From positions 2,790,001 through 2,854,000 of the forward strand of contig NZ_CP085224.1 of assembly GCF_044803115.1 (NCBI RefSeq): a stretch of DNA of 64,000 nucleotides, written 5' to 3'. This stretch comes from Caenispirillum salinarum_A (lineage in GTDB: Bacteria; Pseudomonadota; Alphaproteobacteria; Rhodospirillales; Rhodospirillaceae). Of the stretch, positions 9,152-16,446 are shown in pieces; the first letter of the stretch is position 1, and the number at the start of each line of letters is the position of its first letter. The position numbers and the translations under genes were made by a program. The notes under the pieces are model-generated. The model was not told the DNA's origin and ran no database searches. It was given only the letters and a program-made list of their open reading frames with translations.

Positions 9152-9964
9152 ATGGCGTTGTTACCTCTTGCCTGCGACCCGCGCCGCCAGGCGCGCGCGC
9201 CCCAGGCCGGGTTTAACTATCAGAACTGGTTGATCCTGCATGCGTGGCTCGATCTCGGCCCCGACGAATGCCTCATCGTCGAAGGAGCCGAAGACTACGA
9301 CCAGATCGGGAAGACCTGCGCGGTCACCAACCAAGTGAAGCATTCCGGCGACAGCATCACTCTGACGCGACGACCGGCGGCGGTGTCGATCGGGCACTAC
9401 CTTTATCATCGCGCAAAGAACGGCGACCGGGACATCAGGTACGCCTACGTCACCAACGCGCCGCCGGGCAAGGAACCGGGCTCGAAGCTCCGGACGGACT
9501 CGCGGGGTATCGAAGTATGGCGAGCGTGCATGAACCGGGACTATGACGGCCTGTCCGACGACCAGAAGCATGATCTCGAGGTGCTGCCCAACCTTGTTCG
9601 CAGGCCGGTCCAGCGGGGCCTCGGACGGGGGGCGTCCATTCAGGCGGTAGAACGTGACGCGCTGACGTATGCGGCGGGCTTTCTCGATAACCGTACTTCT
9701 CGCGAGTTCCACGAGGAAGTGATCGCTAATTTTATTTGGAGCACCGAATGTCCGAGCGCCGAAGACCTCGCGACGGCCATCGTCGGAAAACTTCGGCAGC
9801 GGTGCGACGAATGGCAGGCAAGTCCCGGTATGGTGGCATCGAGTTGCCACCGCCTCTACTACCGCGTCGTCGAGGCGGCCACGGGTTACGATGGCGGGCG
9901 GTTGGATGCAGCCGTCTTGTACGCCGTAGTCGAAGAACACATCGACGTCGTGACGTCGCCGTGA
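9152..9964 (+). CDS. PD-(D/E)XK nuclease, DUF4297/Cap4-like effector
   Basis: A 270-residue protein. The ATG at 9152 has GAAGGA eight bases upstream; a longer frame exists but lacks a signal and gives unnatural sequence. The N-terminal 110 residues show the layout of DUF4297/Cap4-type nucleases: an early GFNYQNWLIL helix, then the acidic strand LIVEGAEDYDQI, then NQVKHSGDSITLTR, where the Q-x-K plus the preceding acids form the presumed metal site. This family cuts double-stranded DNA and serves as the effector of several defence systems, including CBASS Cap4 and some Avs proteins. The remaining helical part is unrecognised. A STAND NTPase gene begins 36 bases downstream, suggesting a sensor-effector pair in one operon. 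The nuclease assignment rests on motif spacing, not on a search. Confidence 0.65.
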   Translation: MALLPLACDPRRQARAPQAGFNYQNWLILHAWLDLGPDECLIVEGAEDYDQIGKTCAVTNQVKHSGDSITLTRRPAAVSIGHYLYHRAKNGDRDIRYAYVTNAPPGKEPGSKLRTDSRGIEVWRACMNRDYDGLSDDQKHDLEVLPNLVRRPVQRGLGRGASIQAVERDALTYAAGFLDNRTSREFHEEVIANFIWSTECPSAEDLATAIVGKLRQRCDEWQASPGMVASSCHRLYYRVVEAATGYDGGRLDAAVLYAVVEEHIDVVTSP

Positions 9965-10000
9965 TGTGGTGAAGACTGCCGATCTTGTTGGAGATATACG

Positions 10001-12406
10001 GTGACATGCATTCGCCACGGGTTTCCCACGTTGCCCGAGGACTTCACGGGCCGGGCCGACGTCCGCCGCATGCTCTCGGACTGGTGGCGGGACGGCAGTC
10101 CGATCTTTCTTCTGCACGCGATCGGTGGCATGGGCAAGTCGGTCCTCGCCGGAATCTGGATCCAGTACGACCTGTCTGAAAGGGCGGGCGGCGGTGCCGA
10201 GACGGAGGCCTGCGGCCGTCTACAGCCGTCGCTCGTGTACTGGTGGAGCTTTTATCGACCCGCCTCGTCATTTCGTAAGTTCCTGGCGGCGTTCTTCAGG
10301 GAAACCGGCGGCGACGCGAAGCGTGATTCCGATGATCCGGAGGCGCACTTCGATCATCTGTGCCAGGTTCTCGAAGATCGAAGGGTGCTTCTGGTCCTGG
10401 ACGGGTTCGAGCGCGAACTGAAGGAATATCTTCGGGAAGCGGGTGGCCGTCGCCGTTCGGGCAGGGGCGGCGACGCCATTGATCCGCTCGCCGACGAACT
10501 CCTCCGGCACCTGACGCGCTGCAAAACGGCGGGGCGCGTCCTGATGACGTCGCGGATCGTGCCGACGGTCCTGGCCGGCTCCTCCGAATGTGTGCGCGTG
10601 CACCCGTTGACGGGGTTGACCGACGGCGAGGTCGTCGATTTCTTCCGCACCAATGGAATCGAGGGCGACGACCGGAATATCGTTCAGGTGAGCGCACTCT
10701 ACGGGCATCATCCTCTGGCCTTGAGACTGCTCGTCGGACGCCTCGGAATGGAACAGAAGCCGCATATCGATCTTGCCAAGCGATGGGACGTCACGGACGG
10801 CCTACGGGCCAGATCGTCGCACGTTCTAGAGGTGTCCTTCGCAGGCTTGTCCGAGCATGAAGCGGAGATCATGCGGGTGCTGGCAGCGGAGCCCGACGAC
10901 GTTGACCGCAGCATGGTGACGATCGTCTTCCCGGGCATCGACGAGATCGATGCGGCCCTTGAATCTCTGCAGCGACGGGCCCTCGTGCAGTTCGAGGCGG
11001 AAGCGGTGACGCTTCATCCGGTCGTCCGCGCCCATGCGGCGAAGGTTCTGCCCGCGAAGCCGAGCGACCACGCCGCTCTGGCCCACGGTTTGTATTTGGC
11101 GAGCTTACCGCCTCCCGTGAAGGCGCTGAAGCTAGTATACCATCAGTCGAGAGCTGAACATTACTTTGAAGCGGCAAAGCTGTTCTACAATATTTTTGGG
11201 GATTTGTTCTACAGCGGCCTGTACTACGAGGAAATCTTGTCTGCCGCTGAAGGGTTCTTCGACGGCTCGAGCGACATTCCCCTCGGCTCGCTACCGCCGG
11301 ACTACGCCACCTTCGTCATGACGGCTCGGGCGCACTGCATACGTCGCCTCGGCGATCTCGAGCAGGCGTTGCGGGTTTTCGGGGAAACGCTGCGAATCGA
11401 CGTGGAGGCCGGCAACGGGTTCAATGAGGGCATGACCTGCCTCAACAGCGGCGAGATCCTCATCGCGCTGGGTCGTCTCGAGGAGGCAGAGAACATGCTC
11501 TCGCGGGCCCTGAACGCGAACAGCGTCGACGGACGGATCGTGTCGCGCCACGACATGTTCAGGGGAAAGCTCCTGTCGCTGATGAACCGGAAAGAGGGAG
11601 CTCCGCTTGCGGCGGAGGCTACCCGTTTCCATCGCGCCGAACTGGACGGAACGCCCGGAGGTCACCAGAAACTCTGCGTGGCTCTCTGCTACGAGGCCGA
11701 GACGAACCACTACCTGGGGCGAGCCGAAACAGCGCGGGCGCTCGCCGAAAAGGCGCTCGAGCACGCCGCGAATACCGGGTCGTGGCGGGAAAGGGCCCGG
11801 ACGACGGTGACTGCGGTGCTGTGCGACTCTTCCGACCCCTGCGACCACCAGACCTTCGTCCGGCGGGCGGAAGAGGCCGTGGCGACTTGCCGGGCGGGCC
11901 TTCAGCTCGAACTCGAGGTGCAGGCGCTCGTTCTGCTCGCCGGAGCCCACGCGCGCGGAGGCGCGTGGGGTAACTGCCGACGTCAGGCGATGCATGCCGC
12001 ACGGATGGCCGCGGCCATGGGCCTCCAGCATCGCCTCGCCGACGCGCATCTCCTTCTCGCCGAAGCCATGAGCTCTGCGGGTCTGGAAGAGGACTTCCTG
12101 TTCCATCTCGGGCGGGCGCGGGAGTGTATCGGTCAGGCCCCGTACCACTACCACCGGGGCGCGACCGCGGCCGCAGTACTCGAGGACCGACACGCGGCAG
12201 GAGCGCTCAGTGCGCCCCGGACGGACGACGGCGGCAGCGTCATCATCGGCAAGGCTCTGTCCTTGAAGCTCGGAAGCCGGCCTCTTCCCGCTAAGAGTTT
12301 CGATTTTCCTACTGGGAATAACGATCTTCCGATGCGCCCACGCCGCGGGAAGAACCGGCGCCGAAGCACGAAGGCGCCGCCCAAGGGACGAACCCGCAAC
12401 CGCTAG
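10001..12406 (+). CDS. STAND NTPase with TPR-like sensor repeats
   Basis: An 801-residue protein starting with GTG at 10001 behind GGAG. Residues 42-47 are a P-loop (GGMGKS), 131-137 a Walker B strand (LVLDGFE), 181-185 an LMTSR sensor-like strand, and 235-241 GHHPLAL, the equivalent of the GLPLAL motif of NB-ARC proteins; together these define a STAND ATPase. A winged-helix-like segment follows (about 280-350). From about 370 to 720 the protein is made of helical pairs with TPR character, for example ALGRLEEAENMLSRAL. The C-terminus is very basic. In STAND proteins the repeats detect a ligand and the ATPase oligomerises to switch on an effector; here the effector is most likely the nuclease encoded just upstream rather than a fused domain. 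Specific target unknown. Confidence 0.78.
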   Translation: MTCIRHGFPTLPEDFTGRADVRRMLSDWWRDGSPIFLLHAIGGMGKSVLAGIWIQYDLSERAGGGAETEACGRLQPSLVYWWSFYRPASSFRKFLAAFFRETGGDAKRDSDDPEAHFDHLCQVLEDRRVLLVLDGFERELKEYLREAGGRRRSGRGGDAIDPLADELLRHLTRCKTAGRVLMTSRIVPTVLAGSSECVRVHPLTGLTDGEVVDFFRTNGIEGDDRNIVQVSALYGHHPLALRLLVGRLGMEQKPHIDLAKRWDVTDGLRARSSHVLEVSFAGLSEHEAEIMRVLAAEPDDVDRSMVTIVFPGIDEIDAALESLQRRALVQFEAEAVTLHPVVRAHAAKVLPAKPSDHAALAHGLYLASLPPPVKALKLVYHQSRAEHYFEAAKLFYNIFGDLFYSGLYYEEILSAAEGFFDGSSDIPLGSLPPDYATFVMTARAHCIRRLGDLEQALRVFGETLRIDVEAGNGFNEGMTCLNSGEILIALGRLEEAENMLSRALNANSVDGRIVSRHDMFRGKLLSLMNRKEGAPLAAEATRFHRAELDGTPGGHQKLCVALCYEAETNHYLGRAETARALAEKALEHAANTGSWRERARTTVTAVLCDSSDPCDHQTFVRRAEEAVATCRAGLQLELEVQALVLLAGAHARGGAWGNCRRQAMHAARMAAAMGLQHRLADAHLLLAEAMSSAGLEEDFLFHLGRARECIGQAPYHYHRGATAAAVLEDRHAAGALSAPRTDDGGSVIIGKALSLKLGSRPLPAKSFDFPTGNNDLPMRPRRGKNRRRSTKAPPKGRTRNR

Positions 12407-12454
12407 TTTTTCGTCGTGCGCGGCGTCCGTGAAGAACCTCGGACCCGAAGTCCG

Positions 12455-13027
12455 CTACTCCGGCGTCGGCAGCGTCTCGACGTGCCCCTCCCAGGGGCGC
12501 TCGAGGCGGACGTAGCGCAGGGCGGCGGCGACGCTGCGGTGGCGCGTCTGGCGCATGATCTGCCACGTGGCGGCGCCGGCGAGGGCGGCGCTCGTCGCCC
12601 AGCCGGCGCGCAGGCTGTGGCCGCCGAAGTCGCCGGCCAGTGCGGCGGCGGCCGCCCGGCGCTGCACGATGCGGGCGACGGTGCGGCCGCACAGGCCGCC
12701 GCCGATCCGCCCCGCCCGCACGGTGCGCAGGAGCGGCCCCGGGGCGGTCCCGCGCACCGTCAGCCATGCGGCGAGGGCCGCCGCGGGACACAGCGCCGGG
12801 TCGGGATGAGCGGGCAGGAACACCGCCTGGTCGGGGCCGGTCTTGGCGGTCGCGACGCGCAGCACGAGGCCGCGCGGCAGCCGGTCGACGTCGGCCAGGC
12901 GCAGGGCGGCGAGTTCGCCGCGGCGCAGGGCGCCGCCGTAGCCGAGCAGCAGCAGCAGCCGGTCGCGGCGGCCTTCGGGCGTCGCCGGCAGGTCGTCGAC
13001 CAGCCGCCGCAGGCGCGCCGCCGTCAT
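12455..13027 (-). CDS. Tyrosine recombinase, catalytic domain ORF
   Basis: A 190-residue ORF carrying a complete XerC/D-type catalytic domain. The first Arg is in GALRRGELAALRL, the Lys in ATAKTGPDQ, the HxxR box in GHSLRAGWATS, the second His in TRHRS and the nucleophile Tyr in ALRYVRLERP. The ATG at 13027 overlaps the TGA of the short ORF encoding the start of the core-binding domain (ATGA, 13027-13024), so it can be translated by coupling. Compared with an ordinary 300-residue integrase, about 50-60 residues of the DNA-binding core domain are absent between the two ORFs. It could resolve cointegrates, invert or integrate DNA for the element, or be a decayed integrase whose catalytic half is still open. 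Confidence 0.75.
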   Translation of the reverse strand: MTAARLRRLVDDLPATPEGRRDRLLLLLGYGGALRRGELAALRLADVDRLPRGLVLRVATAKTGPDQAVFLPAHPDPALCPAAALAAWLTVRGTAPGPLLRTVRAGRIGGGLCGRTVARIVQRRAAAAALAGDFGGHSLRAGWATSAALAGAATWQIMRQTRHRSVAAALRYVRLERPWEGHVETLPTPE

Positions 13028-13188
13028 CGGCGTCTTGGCGCGCCCGCCCGGCGGGCGGCGGCGTCGGCCGGCAGGGCGCGGCCCTCGGCGGCGCACCAGG
13101 CGGCGAAGTCGGCCCAGGCGGCGCGGTAGGCGCGCCGCGTCGCCGGGGCGAGGGCGGCGGCGATCAGGGCGGCGGCGTCGGGGGTCAC
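13024..13188 (-). CDS. Tyrosine recombinase, N-terminal core-binding fragment
   Basis: A 54-residue ORF that starts with GTG at 13188, overlapping the stop of the TnsD/TniQ gene as GTGA. The sequence LAPATRRAYRAAWADFAAWC is the typical first helix pair of the SAM-like core-binding domain of phage-type integrases. After the motif EGRALPAD the frame turns into low-complexity Arg/Ala residues and stops exactly where the catalytic ORF begins. It therefore looks like a recombinase that suffered an internal deletion and frameshift yet ended with a coupled stop/start. Whether the two pieces make a working split protein is unknown. Confidence 0.6.
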   Translation of the reverse strand: MTPDAAALIAAALAPATRRAYRAAWADFAAWCAAEGRALPADAAARRAGAPRRR

Positions 13189-14972
13189 GGCGGCGCCTCC
13201 GCGTCCGTCCGATAACTTTGCGTTAACGGACAGCCGTGCGAAGACGGCACGCCGGCGTAGCGCCGGCCCGTGGCGCGCGCGATCAACGCCCACAGGCGCG
13301 GCAGCCGCGCCCGGTTCGCCATCACCGTGTCGTGCGCTTCGAGCGCCGCCGCCACCGCCGACGCCGTCGTCGACCCCGGAGCGGCGGCGAGATGCGCCGC
13401 CGCCGCCGCCGTCCAGGCGGCGTCGCGCGCGTCCCAGTCGACGCCGCGGTCGCCGGACCGCCGCGGCGGCCGCCGCAGCGGCGCGTGCGCCGCGTACCAG
13501 GCGCGGTCGTGGCGCAGAAGGAACCGGTAGGCGGCGCGCGCCGGCGCCGGCAGATCGGCGGCGCGGCCGTCGGGCCGGCGGGCGCGTTCGGCCCGCCACG
13601 CCGCCCGCGCCGCCGCCCGCGCCGCGGCACGGCGGCGGCCGCGGCGGTCGGCGCAGCGCGGCCGCGGCCGCCAGTCCGGCCGTTCGACGCCGAGGCGGTC
13701 GGCGTGGCGGCGCACCGTCTGCGGCGCGACGCCGAGACGGCGCGCCAGCGCGCGCAGGCCGAGGCCGCCGGCGCCGACCAGCCGCACGAGGGCGCGTTCC
13801 CACGCGGCGCCGGGCGCGACGAGGGCGGTCTGGCGCGGCCGCGCCGGCCGCCACCGGTAGACGAAGCCGCAGGCGCCGCAGGCGATCGTCGCGGGCGCCC
13901 GCCGCGTCGCGGCGAGGGCCGCCGCCGGCGGGCCGCGGTAGCGGCGGCAGAGGGGGTTGCCGCACGGCGCGGCCGCCGTCGCGTTCCGTCCGGCGGCGGC
14001 GGCGGCGGCGGATCGGTCGATCGGCCCGAAGTCGGCGGATCCGCCGTCTCCGTCGGCGTCGCCGGGCGGCCGCAGGAGGTCGGCCAGGGGCAGCCCCGCC
14101 AGATCGGCGAGCGCGGCGACGAGAAGCGGGTGCAACGTCGCCGAGGGGTCGTGCAGCGCCCGGATCAGCACGAAGCGGAAGGTCGCCGGCGGCGGCGCCG
14201 CGCCGGCCGCGGCGAGGCGGCCGTCGGGCGCCAGCAGGGCCGCCGCCAGACGGCCGGTGGCGACGGCGCCGCCGCCGCGGGGCCGGAACCCCGCAGCGCG
14301 CAGGCCGCGCCGCAGGCGCGCCCGCACCGTCGCGGCCGGCGGTCCCGGCGGCGCCCGGAGGAGGACCCAGGCGTCCCGCGCGACGGCGCGTTCGGCCGGC
14401 GTCGGCGGCGGTCCGGCGGGCGCGAGATCGCCCGTCCCGATCACGGCGTCGAGCGGGACGACGCGGCGGCGGCGCCGCGCCTCGCCCGCGGAGAGCGTCG
14501 TGGCGCGCAGGCGCGCCGCATGGCGCGGGCAGACGGCGACGCCGGCGATCTGCGGCAGGCGCCGCCACGTCGCGGCCCCGAAGTGGGCGCGGTCGGCGGC
14601 GGAACAGGCGGGGCAGTGGCGCAGGAGCGCGGGCGGCCGCGCCGCCGCGGCGAGCGCGCCGCGCAGCGCCGGCCGGTCCCATCCCGCGGCGACCGCCGTC
14701 GCGACGGCGGCGTTCGGGGCGAACCGCGTCGCGTAGGGCCACAGGGTGTGATCGAGAAGAAGCCGCCCGGCCGTCGTTTCCGGAGCCGCCGGCAGCGCCG
14801 CCGCCAGCGCCGCCAGCGGCGGCGCGCCGTCGACCAGCCCGGGCGGCCACTCCCGGCCGAACAGCGTCCGCATGAGCGGCGCCCGCGGAGGAAAGCCCAG
14901 CGCCATGGCACACCGCGCGATCAGGCCGTACAGGGTCTCGTCGGGCCGCGGCGTCGGCAGGAAGCCCAGCAT
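13185..14972 (-). CDS. tnsD: TnsD/TniQ-family target selector (first copy)
   Basis: A 595-residue TniQ-family protein. It begins MLGFLPTPRPDETLYGL, the usual TniQ opening, and has a zinc finger made by C120, C123, C148 and H151. A second Cys cluster (CGNPLC...CGACG, about 345-385) and a helix-turn-helix-like LALRALARRLGVAP-type segment follow, as in TnsD proteins that read a specific attachment site. In Tn7, TnsD binds the target and recruits TnsC. The start lies four bases after the tnsC stop, whose end supplies a GGGGAATGAG ribosome-binding site. The gene is unusually rich in GC with long runs of Ala and Arg codons, clearly above tnsA and tnsB in the same operon. Family call is firm; the site it recognises cannot be read from sequence. 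Confidence 0.8.
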   Translation of the reverse strand: MLGFLPTPRPDETLYGLIARCAMALGFPPRAPLMRTLFGREWPPGLVDGAPPLAALAAALPAAPETTAGRLLLDHTLWPYATRFAPNAAVATAVAAGWDRPALRGALAAAARPPALLRHCPACSAADRAHFGAATWRRLPQIAGVAVCPRHAARLRATTLSAGEARRRRRVVPLDAVIGTGDLAPAGPPPTPAERAVARDAWVLLRAPPGPPAATVRARLRRGLRAAGFRPRGGGAVATGRLAAALLAPDGRLAAAGAAPPPATFRFVLIRALHDPSATLHPLLVAALADLAGLPLADLLRPPGDADGDGGSADFGPIDRSAAAAAAGRNATAAAPCGNPLCRRYRGPPAAALAATRRAPATIACGACGFVYRWRPARPRQTALVAPGAAWERALVRLVGAGGLGLRALARRLGVAPQTVRRHADRLGVERPDWRPRPRCADRRGRRRAAARAAARAAWRAERARRPDGRAADLPAPARAAYRFLLRHDRAWYAAHAPLRRPPRRSGDRGVDWDARDAAWTAAAAAHLAAAPGSTTASAVAAALEAHDTVMANRARLPRLWALIARATGRRYAGVPSSHGCPLTQSYRTDAEAPP

Positions 14973-14976
14973 CGTC

Positions 14977-16446
14977 TCATTCCCCGTCGACCATGGTGCG
15001 GATGAAGCCCGCCGCCTCCAGCGCGTCGTGGGCGCTCAGGCCCTCGCGGTCGCCGGCCTCGGCCGCCTCGACGAGCTCGTTGACGACCGAGGCGGCCGGC
15101 CTCCGCGACCGCCGCTCCGGCACCGCCGGCGCCGCGGCCGGCGCGGGCGGCTCGGCGCTGGGCCCGCCCGCCGCGACGGCCGGCGCGCCGTCGGACGCGC
15201 CTGAGCGGACGACCGGACGGAGATGCCGCAGCGCCAGACGTTTCTGCAGCTCGTCGAGATGTTTGCGAAGTTCGCTCTGCTCGACGAGCGCCGCGCGGCG
15301 CACGATTTCGGGCGTGAGCCGCTCGAGTCCGCGCTCCAGCGCCCGGAACTGGGCGATGACCAGCAGGCTTGCCGCGGCACCGGGGAGACCGCGGCTGCGC
15401 TCGTGAAGTGCCGCGACGAGTTCGGCGGTGTCGGGCGCGGGCGGCCAGGTGCCGAAGGGAACGGGATCTTTGAGATACTGATGCTCGAGCAGCGCGTCGC
15501 ACAGCAGCGCGAACTCGTCGTCGTTGGGCAGGGGCTCGAACCGAACTTCGCCGAGGGTGGTCGCGCGGCGGGCGTGCCGGGGATCCTCGGCGAGGAGACC
15601 GCGCGCCTCCTCGTTCCCGACGAACAGGACGGGGACGCCGACCCGGTTCATCAGACCGACGAGGAAGTTGAGAACCTTGAGACGGCCATCTCCCGGCGCC
15701 CGCCACAGGTGCTGCACCTCGTCGATCACCAGCAGGCCGAGACCCTGGAGGCGGGCTACCCGGCCCATGTGGGGAACCATCGCGTCGGTGTTCGGCGTGG
15801 ATCGGGCGTAGAGATCGTAGTACCGCGTGTCCAGAAGCTCGTCCACGGCGTGAAAGAAGGCGAAGCAGAGGCTCTTCAGCGATGCGTCGTGCGGCACGTC
15901 GAGGTGGAGCCACACCAGTTGCTCCTGAAGAAAGGGCCGGCCGCGATACCGGCGGTGCGAGATCACCTGCGGGAACGGCGCCAGGGCCGCCTGGACCGAG
16001 CGCGTCTTGCCGACACCGGAGTAGCCGATCGCCGTGAGCCCCAAGGCCTGCCGGGGCGGTGCGATGGGCGCCGGGGCAGAGGTCCGGTGGCCGCGGTAAT
16101 CCTCCTCCGCGAGAAAGCGGAGCGCCTCCCGCGCGACCGGATTGCGGCCCGCGTACCCCGCCCGCAGCATCGCGGCGAGCCTCCGGTGCAGGACGAAGTG
16201 GATCGACAGCGGCTGAACCACCTCGAGGATCTGCAGCACCAGTTCGGCCCGCCGCGACGGGTCGAGCGCGACGTCGCCGGGCCGGCGCGCGACGCGGCGC
16301 CGAAGCCGCTTCGGAAGGTCCACGTCCGGAACCGGGGGCGGCAGCGCTTCGGCGAACGGGTTGCCCTCGAGGTCGGGGGCGTCGGGCGTGCGGTAGATCG
16401 CCGGCACCCCGGCCGCGGCGCGCGGCCCCTCCCCGCCGGCGCTCAC
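14977..16446 (-). CDS. tnsC: TnsC-like AAA+ transposition regulator
   Basis: A 489-residue AAA+ ATPase. The Walker A motif is GYSGVGKT at 141-148 and Walker B is LLVIDEVQHL at 238-247, followed by a sensor-1 region (VLFVGNEEARGLL). TnsC polymerises on target DNA and links the TniQ/TnsD target complex to the TnsAB transposase; the long N-terminal arm (residues 1-130) and the C-terminal tail are where those contacts are made in the family. The GTG start at 16446 overlaps the tnsB stop as GTGA. The C-terminal 100 residues include a Pro/Ala-rich linker and then a short helix-rich end. Context between tnsB and tnsD makes the call secure. Confidence 0.88.
   Translation of the reverse strand: MSAGGEGPRAAAGVPAIYRTPDAPDLEGNPFAEALPPPVPDVDLPKRLRRRVARRPGDVALDPSRRAELVLQILEVVQPLSIHFVLHRRLAAMLRAGYAGRNPVAREALRFLAEEDYRGHRTSAPAPIAPPRQALGLTAIGYSGVGKTRSVQAALAPFPQVISHRRYRGRPFLQEQLVWLHLDVPHDASLKSLCFAFFHAVDELLDTRYYDLYARSTPNTDAMVPHMGRVARLQGLGLLVIDEVQHLWRAPGDGRLKVLNFLVGLMNRVGVPVLFVGNEEARGLLAEDPRHARRATTLGEVRFEPLPNDDEFALLCDALLEHQYLKDPVPFGTWPPAPDTAELVAALHERSRGLPGAAASLLVIAQFRALERGLERLTPEIVRRAALVEQSELRKHLDELQKRLALRHLRPVVRSGASDGAPAVAAGGPSAEPPAPAAAPAVPERRSRRPAASVVNELVEAAEAGDREGLSAHDALEAAGFIRTMVDGE

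Noticed and set aside
12407..12454. Left end of the transposon between the STAND gene and the recombinase gene
   Set aside because: Only 48 bases are available, with no TGT-led AT-rich sequence or repeats like those at 25592; the small CGGAC/GTCCG hairpin there is too weak to interpret.
13236..15005. A 589-codon plus-strand frame over tnsD
   Set aside because: Almost pure Arg/Ala/Pro/Gly sequence caused by extreme GC; tnsD on the minus strand has zinc fingers and family opening.
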